Of a DNA stretch of 21,750 nt, positions 1 to 6,257 are shown one piece after another (within the stretch, counting starts at the first letter, position 1; every line of letters starts with the position of its first letter). Below the pieces are notes generated by a model. The model made no database searches and was not told the origin of the DNA. It saw nothing but the letters and a program-made list of their open reading frames with translations. The stretch covers positions 1 through 21,750 of IMG/VR virus record IMGVR_UViG_3300028592_000085; one strand, written 5' to 3'. Origin of the DNA: a virus. The position numbers and the translations under genes were made by a program.

Positions 1-300
1 ATGTCAATTTCCGATGCGATGCGACGCCGGATCGAGGAGTTCAAGGAGCGCGACGCGACCTGGCTCGCCAAACAGCCGCACGTCTTCTACCCCACGGACG
101 GCACCGTCGAGTGCAACTACATGGGCCGCCACGGCTCCGCCCAGCAGTTCGGCGTCATCATGCAGCCGACCGCCGGGTATGTCCGGATCACCCCCATGAA
201 CAGCATGGGGCCGGCTTCCGCAGCGTTCATGGACGTTCCCGTCCAGTCGCTCCCGGAAGTGATCGCCATGCTCCAGAGCTTCCTGCCCGCCGCTGAGTGA
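1..300 (+). CDS. Small hypothetical protein, 99 aa, at the left window edge
   Basis: I do not recognise this protein. It begins with ATG at the first base of the window, so no ribosome site can be checked and the true start could lie upstream. The first 25 residues are a charged helix-like stretch (MRRRIEEFKERDATWLAK). The middle and end look like a compact alpha/beta domain, with a segment reading VRITPMNSMG followed by a short helix (LPEVIAMLQSFL). No signal peptide, membrane segment or metal motif is seen. It runs in the same direction as the next small gene and converges on the phage structural operon. It could be a phage accessory gene or the edge of flanking host DNA. The coding call rests on an uninterrupted frame with protein-like composition. 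Confidence 0.55.
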   Translation: MSISDAMRRRIEEFKERDATWLAKQPHVFYPTDGTVECNYMGRHGSAQQFGVIMQPTAGYVRITPMNSMGPASAAFMDVPVQSLPEVIAMLQSFLPAAE

Positions 301-434
301 CCGCCCTTTGCCGGGGACCGCCAGTGACACCGCCCACAGGCAGCAGGGTCGATCGAGACGACCCGGGCGGAATCGAGTCAGCCGCACGTCGCGGCGACGA
401 CAGGTGCGGGTCGCAAGCCCTCTGGAGAAAAACG
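301..434. other. Intergenic spacer between the two plus-strand small genes
   Basis: This 134-base stretch is G+C-rich and holds only the ribosome-binding site of the next gene (GGAG at 424-427). I see no convincing promoter boxes, no strong hairpin and no repeat. Confidence 0.5.
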
Positions 435-722
435 ATGACGACGACCACCGCAATCGCCGATCAGGTCCTGTTGAACCTCGCCGTGCGGATTCGCGAATTC
501 GCTTCGAGAGCAATGGATTCTTATGACGTGACGGTCTACGCGGCTGGCCTCGCGGCAATGAGCGGCCTCGTCTGCGTCTGGCCCGGCCAGACGAATGGGC
601 CACTCCTGGGCGTGGCGCGAAAGCTCGACATCACCACCAGCGACGAAGACGACAGCAGGCAAATCTCCGTGCGGATCACTGACGTTGAGACGCGCACCGT
701 CGATGTCACTGTAGACATCTGA
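435..722 (+). CDS. Small hypothetical protein, 95 aa
   Basis: Not recognised. The frame is open from 297, but the ATG at 435 is preferred because GGAG lies at 424-427 with a spacing of seven bases. The upstream extension (residues rich in Arg, Gly and Pro) looks like read-through of non-coding DNA. The N-terminal third is probably helical (AIADQVLLNLAVRIREFASRAM), and the rest is beta-prone and ends in alternating Val/Thr. There is a CVWPG motif near the middle, but no known catalytic signature. It follows the 99-residue gene after a 134-base spacer and is followed by a hairpin terminator. It probably forms a small plus-strand unit with its neighbour. Confidence 0.55.
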   Translation: MTTTTAIADQVLLNLAVRIREFASRAMDSYDVTVYAAGLAAMSGLVCVWPGQTNGPLLGVARKLDITTSDEDDSRQISVRITDVETRTVDVTVDI

Positions 723-737
723 CCACAGCGTTTCCCC

Positions 738-798
738 TCCCGCGCCGTGCCGGCCTCAGCAACCGGCTCCGCAAGGACCAGCGGCGCGGGGGACTTTT
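738..798 (+). terminator. Candidate rho-independent terminator between converging genes
   Basis: A perfect 9-base inverted repeat (CCCGCGCCG at 739-747 with CGGCGCGGG at 782-790) extends by G-T and C-G pairs on the outside. It encloses a smaller stem (GCCGG at 749-753 with CCGGC at 763-767), giving a branched structure. It is followed by ACTTTTCTT, with the T-run at 795-798, so it best serves the plus-strand genes. On the minus strand the hairpin is followed by AGGGGAAAC, not T-rich, so it would be at most a weak end for the structural operon, whose last stop codon is 31 bases away. Confidence 0.55.
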
Positions 799-820
799 CT
801 TGAGGGCCAGATGGCTCCGG

Positions 821-1246
821 CTAAACGTCAATCCCGGCCGCGGCGATGAAGATGCCATCCAACGCATCAGCCAGGCCGGGGACTACGGCGGCGATCTGCT
901 GGAGCATCGGCGAGTCCCGGCGGAACACGAGCGCGTTGCGGTAAGCGATCAGGGCTTCGTCTCCCGCGGCAGCGACTGCGGCTTCCACGTCTTCGAGAAA
1001 GCCCGCGCGGCGAATGGCGATCTTGGCCTGGAGTGGGGAGACTTCGGTTGGGATTGGTGCGGCATCCCAATCCCACGAGGCAAGGATTCCGTTCGCCAGA
1101 TCCTGCCGCTCTTGGCTGACACCCTCCGCGAAGTCGATCCGCTCTTTCGACAGGCCGACGAAGCCGACTCCTTCATGAGCCAATCGGCGGGACAGGTCTT
1201 CCACTCGCCCCCGAAACTGCAGCATCTCTTCTATCGTCGGGATCAA
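821..1246 (-). CDS. Small phage tail-region protein, 141 aa, last gene of the structural operon
   Basis: The second half resembles a recurrent small protein found at the end of phage tail-fibre clusters, recognised from a pattern like PTEVSPLQAKIAIRRAGF, then a helical stretch, then FRRDSPMLQQIA and a closing helix ending LDGIF. Its role is unknown; a fibre-associated or assembly role is a guess from position. It is mainly helical with no Cys and no signal peptide. The start is TTG at 1246, whose TTGA overlaps the TGA stop of the upstream fibre gene, which suggests coupled translation. An ATG at 1225 is an alternative, but the polypurine run before it (AGAAGAG) lies too close to serve as a normal ribosome site. 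The N-terminal segment IPTIEEMLQFRGRVEDL looks like real protein, favouring the TTG. Confidence 0.7.
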   Translation of the reverse strand: MIPTIEEMLQFRGRVEDLSRRLAHEGVGFVGLSKERIDFAEGVSQERQDLANGILASWDWDAAPIPTEVSPLQAKIAIRRAGFLEDVEAAVAAAGDEALIAYRNALVFRRDSPMLQQIAAVVPGLADALDGIFIAAAGIDV

Positions 1247-2157
1247 TTCCAGGCCCCCCCGCCGAACGTGTAGTAGTAGTAGTTCGAGTTCCCGGACCCG
1301 GTCGCAGATTCTGTGACGTAGTAAATGTTGTAGCCGAGCGTCGGGGCGACAACCAAAGGGATCGCCATACCGGGGATGATCGTGCTATTCCAGTCGAGCC
1401 ACTGAATGTGTGCCGTCGTTACGCTTCCCACGCCGACCCGTGCCCCCTGCGACCCGGCCCCGCTCGCGTTGAAGGCGGCGTTCAGCGTCAGGGTTGCGGA
1501 GTTCCGTGGGATGCACGTCACCCACTCTAGGCAATGCGTGCTGGCGTTGTTCCAGCCGCGCACGGTCGTGGAGCTGTAGGTGTGGCTCGTCGCATCTGTG
1601 CGGTTGAACGGACGAAACACCGGGCGCCACAAGTTCGACACGAATCGCTTTGTCTGCGAGTCCTCAGTCGTGCTTGTCCCCGTGGTCCGGATCGTCCCGA
1701 TGAGAGTCGCCTGACTGGCCGAGATCGACACGCCGCCCATAACCGTCGTGAAACTCGACGTGTTGACGTAGATCCCGCTCAGCAGTGAGAACGCCGTGTT
1801 CCGGGCCGTGTCACTCGTCCAGGCCGGGGCCAAGTCGATCACGACAGCCGAGCCGTTCCAGTAGGCCACGACGTCGTAATTCTTGCCAGACGTCAGCCCC
1901 GAGATCGACCGACTCAGTTCGGAGAAGGTCCGCGGCACGAACCGGGTGCCGTCGTAAATGCAGACCACGTCCCCGCCGTCCGGTGTGAAGTAGATCGTGG
2001 ACTTGGCCGTCTGATCGGACAGCGAGATGGCCACCCCGCTCTCCAGCGTCAGCCGTCCGCATTGGAGCAGCGGTAGCGAGGTTAGGCCCGTCCCGCCGTT
2101 GGATGCGGCGAGAGAAACCGCCAAGGGGCTCAGTGCGGAGAGAACTTCAATCGCCAT
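1243..2157 (-). CDS. Tail fibre / receptor-binding-type protein, 304 aa
   Basis: Probably a distal tail protein contacting the host surface. It carries a module I recognise from many phage fibre clusters: a beta stretch with YFTPDGGDVVCIYDG (about residues 56-70), SGLTSGKNYDVVAYWNG (about 87-103), and a later LIGTIRTTGT...KRFVSNLWRP segment. The N-terminus is hydrophobic and repetitive (VLSALSPLAVSLAAS), probably an attachment or trimerisation segment and not a true signal peptide. The C-terminus is rich in Tyr, Gly and Asn (YYYYTFGGGAWN), typical of exposed fibre tips. The ATG overlaps the stop of the preceding fibre gene as TAATG. Which receptor it binds cannot be read from the sequence. 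Confidence 0.75.
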   Translation of the reverse strand: MAIEVLSALSPLAVSLAASNGGTGLTSLPLLQCGRLTLESGVAISLSDQTAKSTIYFTPDGGDVVCIYDGTRFVPRTFSELSRSISGLTSGKNYDVVAYWNGSAVVIDLAPAWTSDTARNTAFSLLSGIYVNTSSFTTVMGGVSISASQATLIGTIRTTGTSTTEDSQTKRFVSNLWRPVFRPFNRTDATSHTYSSTTVRGWNNASTHCLEWVTCIPRNSATLTLNAAFNASGAGSQGARVGVGSVTTAHIQWLDWNSTIIPGMAIPLVVAPTLGYNIYYVTESATGSGNSNYYYYTFGGGAWN

Positions 2158-2951
2158 TACCCGGTCACCACAACGCGGAACTGATTGGAGGTCGGGGCCG
2201 AAGCGAAGACGACGTCGACCGTGTTCGTGGTGGCGTGGCGCGTTTCAACGATGATTTTGTCGTAGTTCCCAGAGTTGCGGAACACCTCAACGACCACGTC
2301 CCGCGTGCCGAGGTTGTGCGTCACCGTCAGACTGGTGTTTGAGCCGTCGCCGATGCTGGCCGAGTACTTCTTGGCGAAGCCCGTGTAGTTCGCCAGCTTC
2401 AGCGGGGTGACGATGCGAGCGTCGTCAGATCCGGCGTTCGTCTCCGCCTGCGTCGCGAGCTCCGCCTTACCGGCGGACGTTTCCGTTGCCGCCCCGACCG
2501 TCGCCCCGAAGGAGGTCCAGGTGACATCGTTCGAGCCGATGGTCCCGTTCACCGCAGTCTGGCGCCACGTCGAGCCACCGTTGGCCGTTCCCTCATCGAC
2601 GGTCACGACCGCGGACTCGAGCTCGTCGAAGGTGCTGGCGTCAGTCGCCCGGGTCGCCGCTGTGGACGCTCCGTTCCAGATGTAGATGCCGTTCTGGGAT
2701 GCGGTGGACTGGTCCTTGACGAGAATCCGATCGCTCGTTGTGAGCGAGATCCCATCCATCGAGGAGCCTGGGGACGAAAGGTTCACATTGGCGGTTGAGG
2801 CCGCGCGAACGTTGTCCTTCCACGCCAGACCCTCGGACAGTGCATTGAGCTGGGCCAGCGTCACTGGCTGCTGTGCTGAGGCTGCATCCGGAAGGTTGGT
2901 GATCCGGGCAACGCTATCGAAGTCGAGGTCTTGCGCAACGAGAGTGGCCAT
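2157..2951 (-). CDS. Modular tail fibre protein, 264 aa
   Basis: Probable tail fibre subunit made of three widespread fibre modules. Residues 1-125 contain the block ITNLPDAASAQQPVT followed by LNALSEGLAWKDNVRAAS, then SDRILVKDQ and NGIYIWNG, a beta-rich domain frequent in phage fibres and adhesins. Residues 155-190 carry AGKAELATQAETNAG and IVTPLKLANY, the usual linker of fibre proteins. Residues 195-264 form a C-terminal beta module with LTVTHNLGTRDVVVEVF and FASAPTSNQF, related to the C-terminus of the gene just upstream. An excellent ribosome site, AAGGAGG, lies four bases before the ATG and overlaps the upstream TAA stop, suggesting strong translation. Confidence 0.85.
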   Translation of the reverse strand: MATLVAQDLDFDSVARITNLPDAASAQQPVTLAQLNALSEGLAWKDNVRAASTANVNLSSPGSSMDGISLTTSDRILVKDQSTASQNGIYIWNGASTAATRATDASTFDELESAVVTVDEGTANGGSTWRQTAVNGTIGSNDVTWTSFGATVGAATETSAGKAELATQAETNAGSDDARIVTPLKLANYTGFAKKYSASIGDGSNTSLTVTHNLGTRDVVVEVFRNSGNYDKIIVETRHATTNTVDVVFASAPTSNQFRVVVTG

Positions 2952-2960
2952 TAAGCCTCC

Positions 2961-3320
2961 TTACAGGCAACGCGCCGTACCGGCCCGAGCCGAGGCGAAA
3001 CTGATGGTCAAAAGGTTGTTCGACTGGTGAAGGACTTCCCCGATCATCTCGAGGCCGCCCGGGGTTTCGATCGCGACAACGGGGTGGTAGCCAAGGTTGT
3101 GGGCTACTGTCCAAGAGACAGACGCTGAGGACTGCGTGTGCGTGTAGGGATTAATGTTCAACCCGTCGCGACCGCGTGGTCCCCGCGGGATCTCCACTTC
3201 CCGGGCCCGCTGAACCTCAACCTCGGTGACATGCCGGACCGGTTCGACCGCGCACGACCGCTCAATGGTGACGTTGGTCACCTGTTGGACGGGCTCGATG
3301 GTCGCTCCACAATCAGACAT
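2961..3320 (-). CDS. Small fibre protein with tandem repeats, short collagen-like stretch and C-terminal beta module, 119 aa
   Basis: Probably a small fibre or adhesin subunit. Residues 9-25 and 26-42 are tandem 17-residue repeats (EPVQQVTNVTIERSCAV and EPVRHVTEVEVQRAREV), likely a beta or stalk element. A minimal collagen-like segment follows (PRGPRGRDG, 45-53), often a trimerisation or linker element in phage fibres. Residues 60-119 are a beta module with WTVAHNLGYHPVVAIETPGG and SFASA, of the kind found at fibre ends. Two Cys lie near the N-terminus (4, 23) and one near the C-terminus. The start is ATG at 3320, sharing one base with the upstream TGA; a GTG one codon earlier is also possible. 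No strong ribosome site is seen, so translation is probably coupled. Confidence 0.75.
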   Translation of the reverse strand: MSDCGATIEPVQQVTNVTIERSCAVEPVRHVTEVEVQRAREVEIPRGPRGRDGLNINPYTHTQSSASVSWTVAHNLGYHPVVAIETPGGLEMIGEVLHQSNNLLTISFASARAGTARCL

Positions 3321-3670
3321 CACTCAGGATCCGGGGAGGTCGGCAGGAGGATGAGTTCCTCGCGGTACCACTCTTTCCACTCAACTGGGTCGGCAGCGGT
3401 CTTCTGCTGGACCACGATCACGGCCTGGTCCCAGGGGGCACCGTCAAAGTCGTCCGAGGTGTAGGCGAAAGCGATCTCGCCATTGGTGTCGTCGGCCGTG
3501 TACTCGGTCAGGGTGGCGTACCGGGTGAGGCCGTCCGGCGACTGGATCAGGGCCCGAGCGTCGAGCCATGACTCCGTCTCTTCCGCAACGCCGTCCGAGG
3601 AGAACCGATAGACCAGTTCCCCGGAAGTCCCCTTGGACGCCTTCGCCGGTCCTGTGCAATCGCAGCTCAT
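3320..3670 (-). CDS. Small beta-rich tail-associated protein, 116 aa
   Basis: Not firmly identified. After a short Cys-containing N-terminus (MSCDCTG), the chain reads as an immunoglobulin-like beta domain: GELVYRFSSD, WLDARALIQSPDG, ATLTEYTAD, GEIAFAYTSDDFDG, WDQAVIVVQQ. The pattern is reminiscent of the N-terminal domain of phage upper-baseplate proteins of the BppU type, but this is resemblance only. The C-terminus is acidic and ends in a short Pro-rich tail. Its ATG overlaps the TGA of the upstream gene (ATGA). Position between the Cys-motif protein and the fibres suggests a baseplate or fibre-attachment part. Confidence 0.65.
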   Translation of the reverse strand: MSCDCTGPAKASKGTSGELVYRFSSDGVAEETESWLDARALIQSPDGLTRYATLTEYTADDTNGEIAFAYTSDDFDGAPWDQAVIVVQQKTAADPVEWKEWYREELILLPTSPDPE

Positions 3671-4416
3671 TGCAACACCTCACTGTCTGAAGCCCCCGGA
3701 GAAACCGGGAGGGGAGATCCGGCTGCATCGGCTGGCGGTGCCGTCTCCGGGGGCGGGGGACTCATAAGTTTTTCTTCTGGATTGACAAAGTTTTCGTGAT
3801 CTGAGACAGATAAGGCCACGTTATGGATCGAGCCAAATCCATCAACGGGGCCAGCGCCATGGGTCTCATCTGCCGGGTCATCGATTTGTGTTGCCACCTC
3901 GCCGTCTATCCGACGGTGTGGATCTCCGTTTGGATTTTCGGCAACTTCTTGTACCCGCCCCCCTTCGCCTACGACGTTGCCACCCAGTACGGGAAGATTC
4001 CCAGCGGGATCATCAACGGGTTTATTCCCCTCGACGAACGCCCCCCAAAGGCCGTCGGGGCAGAATGACGTGGCCCATTCGATCTTGGTTTTGAGAACGC
4101 AACCGCACTGCTTGTGACCGCACTCGCCAGGAGTCGATAGGCCGAAATAGTCGCAGCCTTGGCACGTCTTCAGTCGCTCGGCCTGAACTTCTGGCGGTGC
4201 CTTCTTCCGGCCAGTGCTGACGTGCTTCGTGACCGCCTTGGTGAAGTTGACAGCCTTTCGCGCAAGCGACGGTCCGACGAGAAGGTCTTGATACTGGGAC
4301 ACGTCGTATCCCTGCGCCCGCCATTGCTTCAGGGTCACAATGCGGAATCGCTCCGTGTACCCATCGATCTGGGCGCGCTGCTCGTCGGTCAGAGGCTTGA
4401 GGTTTGGTTGGATCAT
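3667..4416 (-). CDS. Cys-motif (zinc-ribbon-like, DUF6171-type) protein with a disordered C-terminal tail, 249 aa
   Basis: The N-terminal 75 residues are helical and charged. Residues 85-124 carry C85-x2-C88, C99, C104-G-C106 and C119-PDGLW, a pattern I associate with small phage proteins of the DUF6171 type; it probably binds a metal or forms a small disulfide knot. After residue 130 the chain is low-complexity, acidic and rich in Gly, Asp and Pro, ending in a Pro-Ala-Ser tail. The frame is open to 4578, but the ATG at 4416 is chosen because it overlaps the upstream TGA as ATGA, and the extension would lie inside the neighbouring gene. No good ribosome site is seen. Codons around 3765-3850 (TTA, TCT, TCA, AAA) are more A+T-rich than the rest. 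Function is unknown; it may be structural or an assembly factor. Confidence 0.7.
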   Translation of the reverse strand: MIQPNLKPLTDEQRAQIDGYTERFRIVTLKQWRAQGYDVSQYQDLLVGPSLARKAVNFTKAVTKHVSTGRKKAPPEVQAERLKTCQGCDYFGLSTPGECGHKQCGCVLKTKIEWATSFCPDGLWGAFVEGNKPVDDPAGNLPVLGGNVVGEGGRVQEVAENPNGDPHRRIDGEVATQIDDPADETHGAGPVDGFGSIHNVALSVSDHENFVNPEEKLMSPPPPETAPPADAAGSPLPVSPGASDSEVLQ

Positions 4417-6257
4417 GAAACCGTTACGTTGTTCAAGCCGTCGCATCCGGGCAGATCGCTCGGGCCAGCGACCACGAATGGACCAGATGGACTTGCGGAC
4501 GAGGCGTTGATCGGGCCACCGTCGAGATGCCACGTTCCGCCGTCTTCGTAATACGAGAACGTGAACAGAGACCCGCAAAGCGTCACGACGCCTTCGTAGA
4601 GCCCTTCACCGCCAAGGCACAGTTCTGTGGTTGTCTCACCGCAACCACAGCCGCCGCTCCCGTCATAGTCGAACGTGACGGTAACCGTGTCTTCCGTCGG
4701 CGGATCCCCGCTCTCGCACCGCTTGAAGCACTTGTAGTCGTCGGGGTAGTCGGCAGCTTCACCGCAGACGCTGTCCTGAGTCCCGCTACACCCTGTCGGG
4801 TAGCAGTTCCCGCACGCATCACAGGTTGTAGATTCGGTGTCGACCACCCATCGCTTGCCGAGACCTTCGCCGAGGTTGGTCGCCTTCAGGACACACGCCT
4901 CAATGGCACAGTCCGGGGCGTTCACCTCGCCGCCGCAGTTCTCCGCGTTCTGGCCGCTCGTGTTCGGGGGAAGCGGGTCGTACGCCTGGATGTAGATTCG
5001 GTCGGGAACCTTGGCGTCACCTTCGATGAGGTTGTCATCACCGCAGGCGTAGCTTGGAGACGCCGTGAAGTCGGTCTCTCGCAGAAGCTCCTGCGGTTCT
5101 TGGTTGCAGTAGTCCGTGATCAGAAGTTCGCCGTCATACCGTGCGATGCGACAGCCGTTTTGAGAGCCCAAGGCCCCGTCCTTCACGCGATACCAGAAGT
5201 TGATCAGGACGATCACTTCAACGATGCGGTCGCCACCCTCATTGAAGCCGCACGACAGGCTTACCCGGATCTGAGCAAGGTCGCCGCTCGGGCAGTTGTC
5301 GTTTGTCAGCCACGCGGCGTAGCGGGTCAGTGGTGCATCAACGTCCTGAAAGGGGATCAGGACTCGCGCGGCGTACCCCTTCGTGTTCGTGTCTTCCAGC
5401 GAGACGATGTCGGTCTCACCGTCCGTATCCAAGACACACTGCGGGAGTTCAATCTCATCGGGCCATTCCTCCTGCCCAAGATACCCCGAGAGCAAGACCT
5501 CCATCTCGCCTTCGTGCCCGACCTGCGACGACATTCCGAACCCGAAGTTCGGAATCGTGATCGCCATGAACGGCGTCGTCTGGCAACTGTCCGTGCAAAT
5601 CTGATAGCGGAGCCGACGAACCGGCGTGACGCAAAGATTGCAGTCGTCCGGCACCTCGGCGTATTCGAACGGCATCGTGGTTTTGAAGATCCACGGGCAG
5701 AGGCACTTCAGCCCGCACGCGTCCGCAAAGCACCACGTCGCCTCGATGATCGGGCAGACGGCCGATTCAGGATCGCCGTCGAACTCCAGCGTCACGATTG
5801 GAGTCGCAAGCGGATCGGTGTCGATATTCGGGAACGAGAGCTTGTAGTAGTACTTCAGCTCGTCCTTGAGCGGGATGTACTCCTCACCCTCAACTGGATC
5901 GTTACACGGGGGCCCATCGAACAGGCGGGTTTTCCAGATCCCATCGCCCTGGTACTGGTAGACCTTCTGGTTGCCCGACTCCTCCCAGAGTTTCCGCTCC
6001 CCGCCCGGGAAGCGAACCGTGAGGTACGGGTGAACCGCGACCCGGGTCCGGTTGACGCAGCCGCACTTCGCCGCGAACGGATCGTCCTCCAGAAGCGGAA
6101 CACCGGGCCAGCAGTTACCGCAGGCACAGGTTGCGGAGGGTGTTCCGCGTGGAAGGCCGTTGACCTCTTCCGCGGTGAGAGTGCGGGGGCGCTCCTGCGG
6201 CGTTGGGCGTCGTGGAACGTCGTGCCGTGAAGTGCTTGGAGAGCGTTCGAACACCAT
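4413..6257 (-). CDS. Large cysteine-rich tail-region protein, 614 aa
   Basis: No confident family. I count about 36 cysteines, close to 6 percent, far above any neighbour. Many are in short clusters: C44-A-C-G-N-C49, C65-G-C67, CGLKCLC, CDACGNCYPTGC (from residue 479), CFKRC and GCGCG. Between them lie beta-rich, aromatic stretches, and the ends are Pro-rich (N) and Gly/Ser-rich (C). No signal peptide or membrane segment is seen. Its place directly after the hub-like protein and before the fibres suggests a central tip, spike or adhesin of the tail, possibly stabilised by disulfides or metals. The ATG overlaps the upstream TAA (TAATG) with AGGAGGTG six bases before it, so the start is secure. 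A long opposite-strand frame over the same DNA is judged to be a shadow. Confidence 0.75.
   Translation of the reverse strand: MVFERSPSTSRHDVPRRPTPQERPRTLTAEEVNGLPRGTPSATCACGNCWPGVPLLEDDPFAAKCGCVNRTRVAVHPYLTVRFPGGERKLWEESGNQKVYQYQGDGIWKTRLFDGPPCNDPVEGEEYIPLKDELKYYYKLSFPNIDTDPLATPIVTLEFDGDPESAVCPIIEATWCFADACGLKCLCPWIFKTTMPFEYAEVPDDCNLCVTPVRRLRYQICTDSCQTTPFMAITIPNFGFGMSSQVGHEGEMEVLLSGYLGQEEWPDEIELPQCVLDTDGETDIVSLEDTNTKGYAARVLIPFQDVDAPLTRYAAWLTNDNCPSGDLAQIRVSLSCGFNEGGDRIVEVIVLINFWYRVKDGALGSQNGCRIARYDGELLITDYCNQEPQELLRETDFTASPSYACGDDNLIEGDAKVPDRIYIQAYDPLPPNTSGQNAENCGGEVNAPDCAIEACVLKATNLGEGLGKRWVVDTESTTCDACGNCYPTGCSGTQDSVCGEAADYPDDYKCFKRCESGDPPTEDTVTVTFDYDGSGGCGCGETTTELCLGGEGLYEGVVTLCGSLFTFSYYEDGGTWHLDGGPINASSASPSGPFVVAGPSDLPGCDGLNNVTVS

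Noticed and set aside
821-3323. A diversity-generating retroelement acting on the fibre genes
   Set aside because: No reverse transcriptase gene and no template/variable repeat pair was seen in the window, and the fibre ends do not look like a C-type lectin variable region.
3782-4068. TTGACA box followed by an 81-codon hydrophobic frame on the plus strand
   Set aside because: No acceptable -10 box at 16-18 bases, no ribosome site, and the DNA lies inside the minus-strand Cys-motif gene; the hydrophobicity is the mirror of the hydrophilic tail.
4527-6230. Long plus-strand open frame (567 codons) opposite the cysteine-rich gene
   Set aside because: It is rich in Arg, Val and Ala with no domain pattern, and the minus-strand gene has a strong ribosome site, coherent Cys motifs and operon context. 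Long antisense frames are common in G+C-rich genes.
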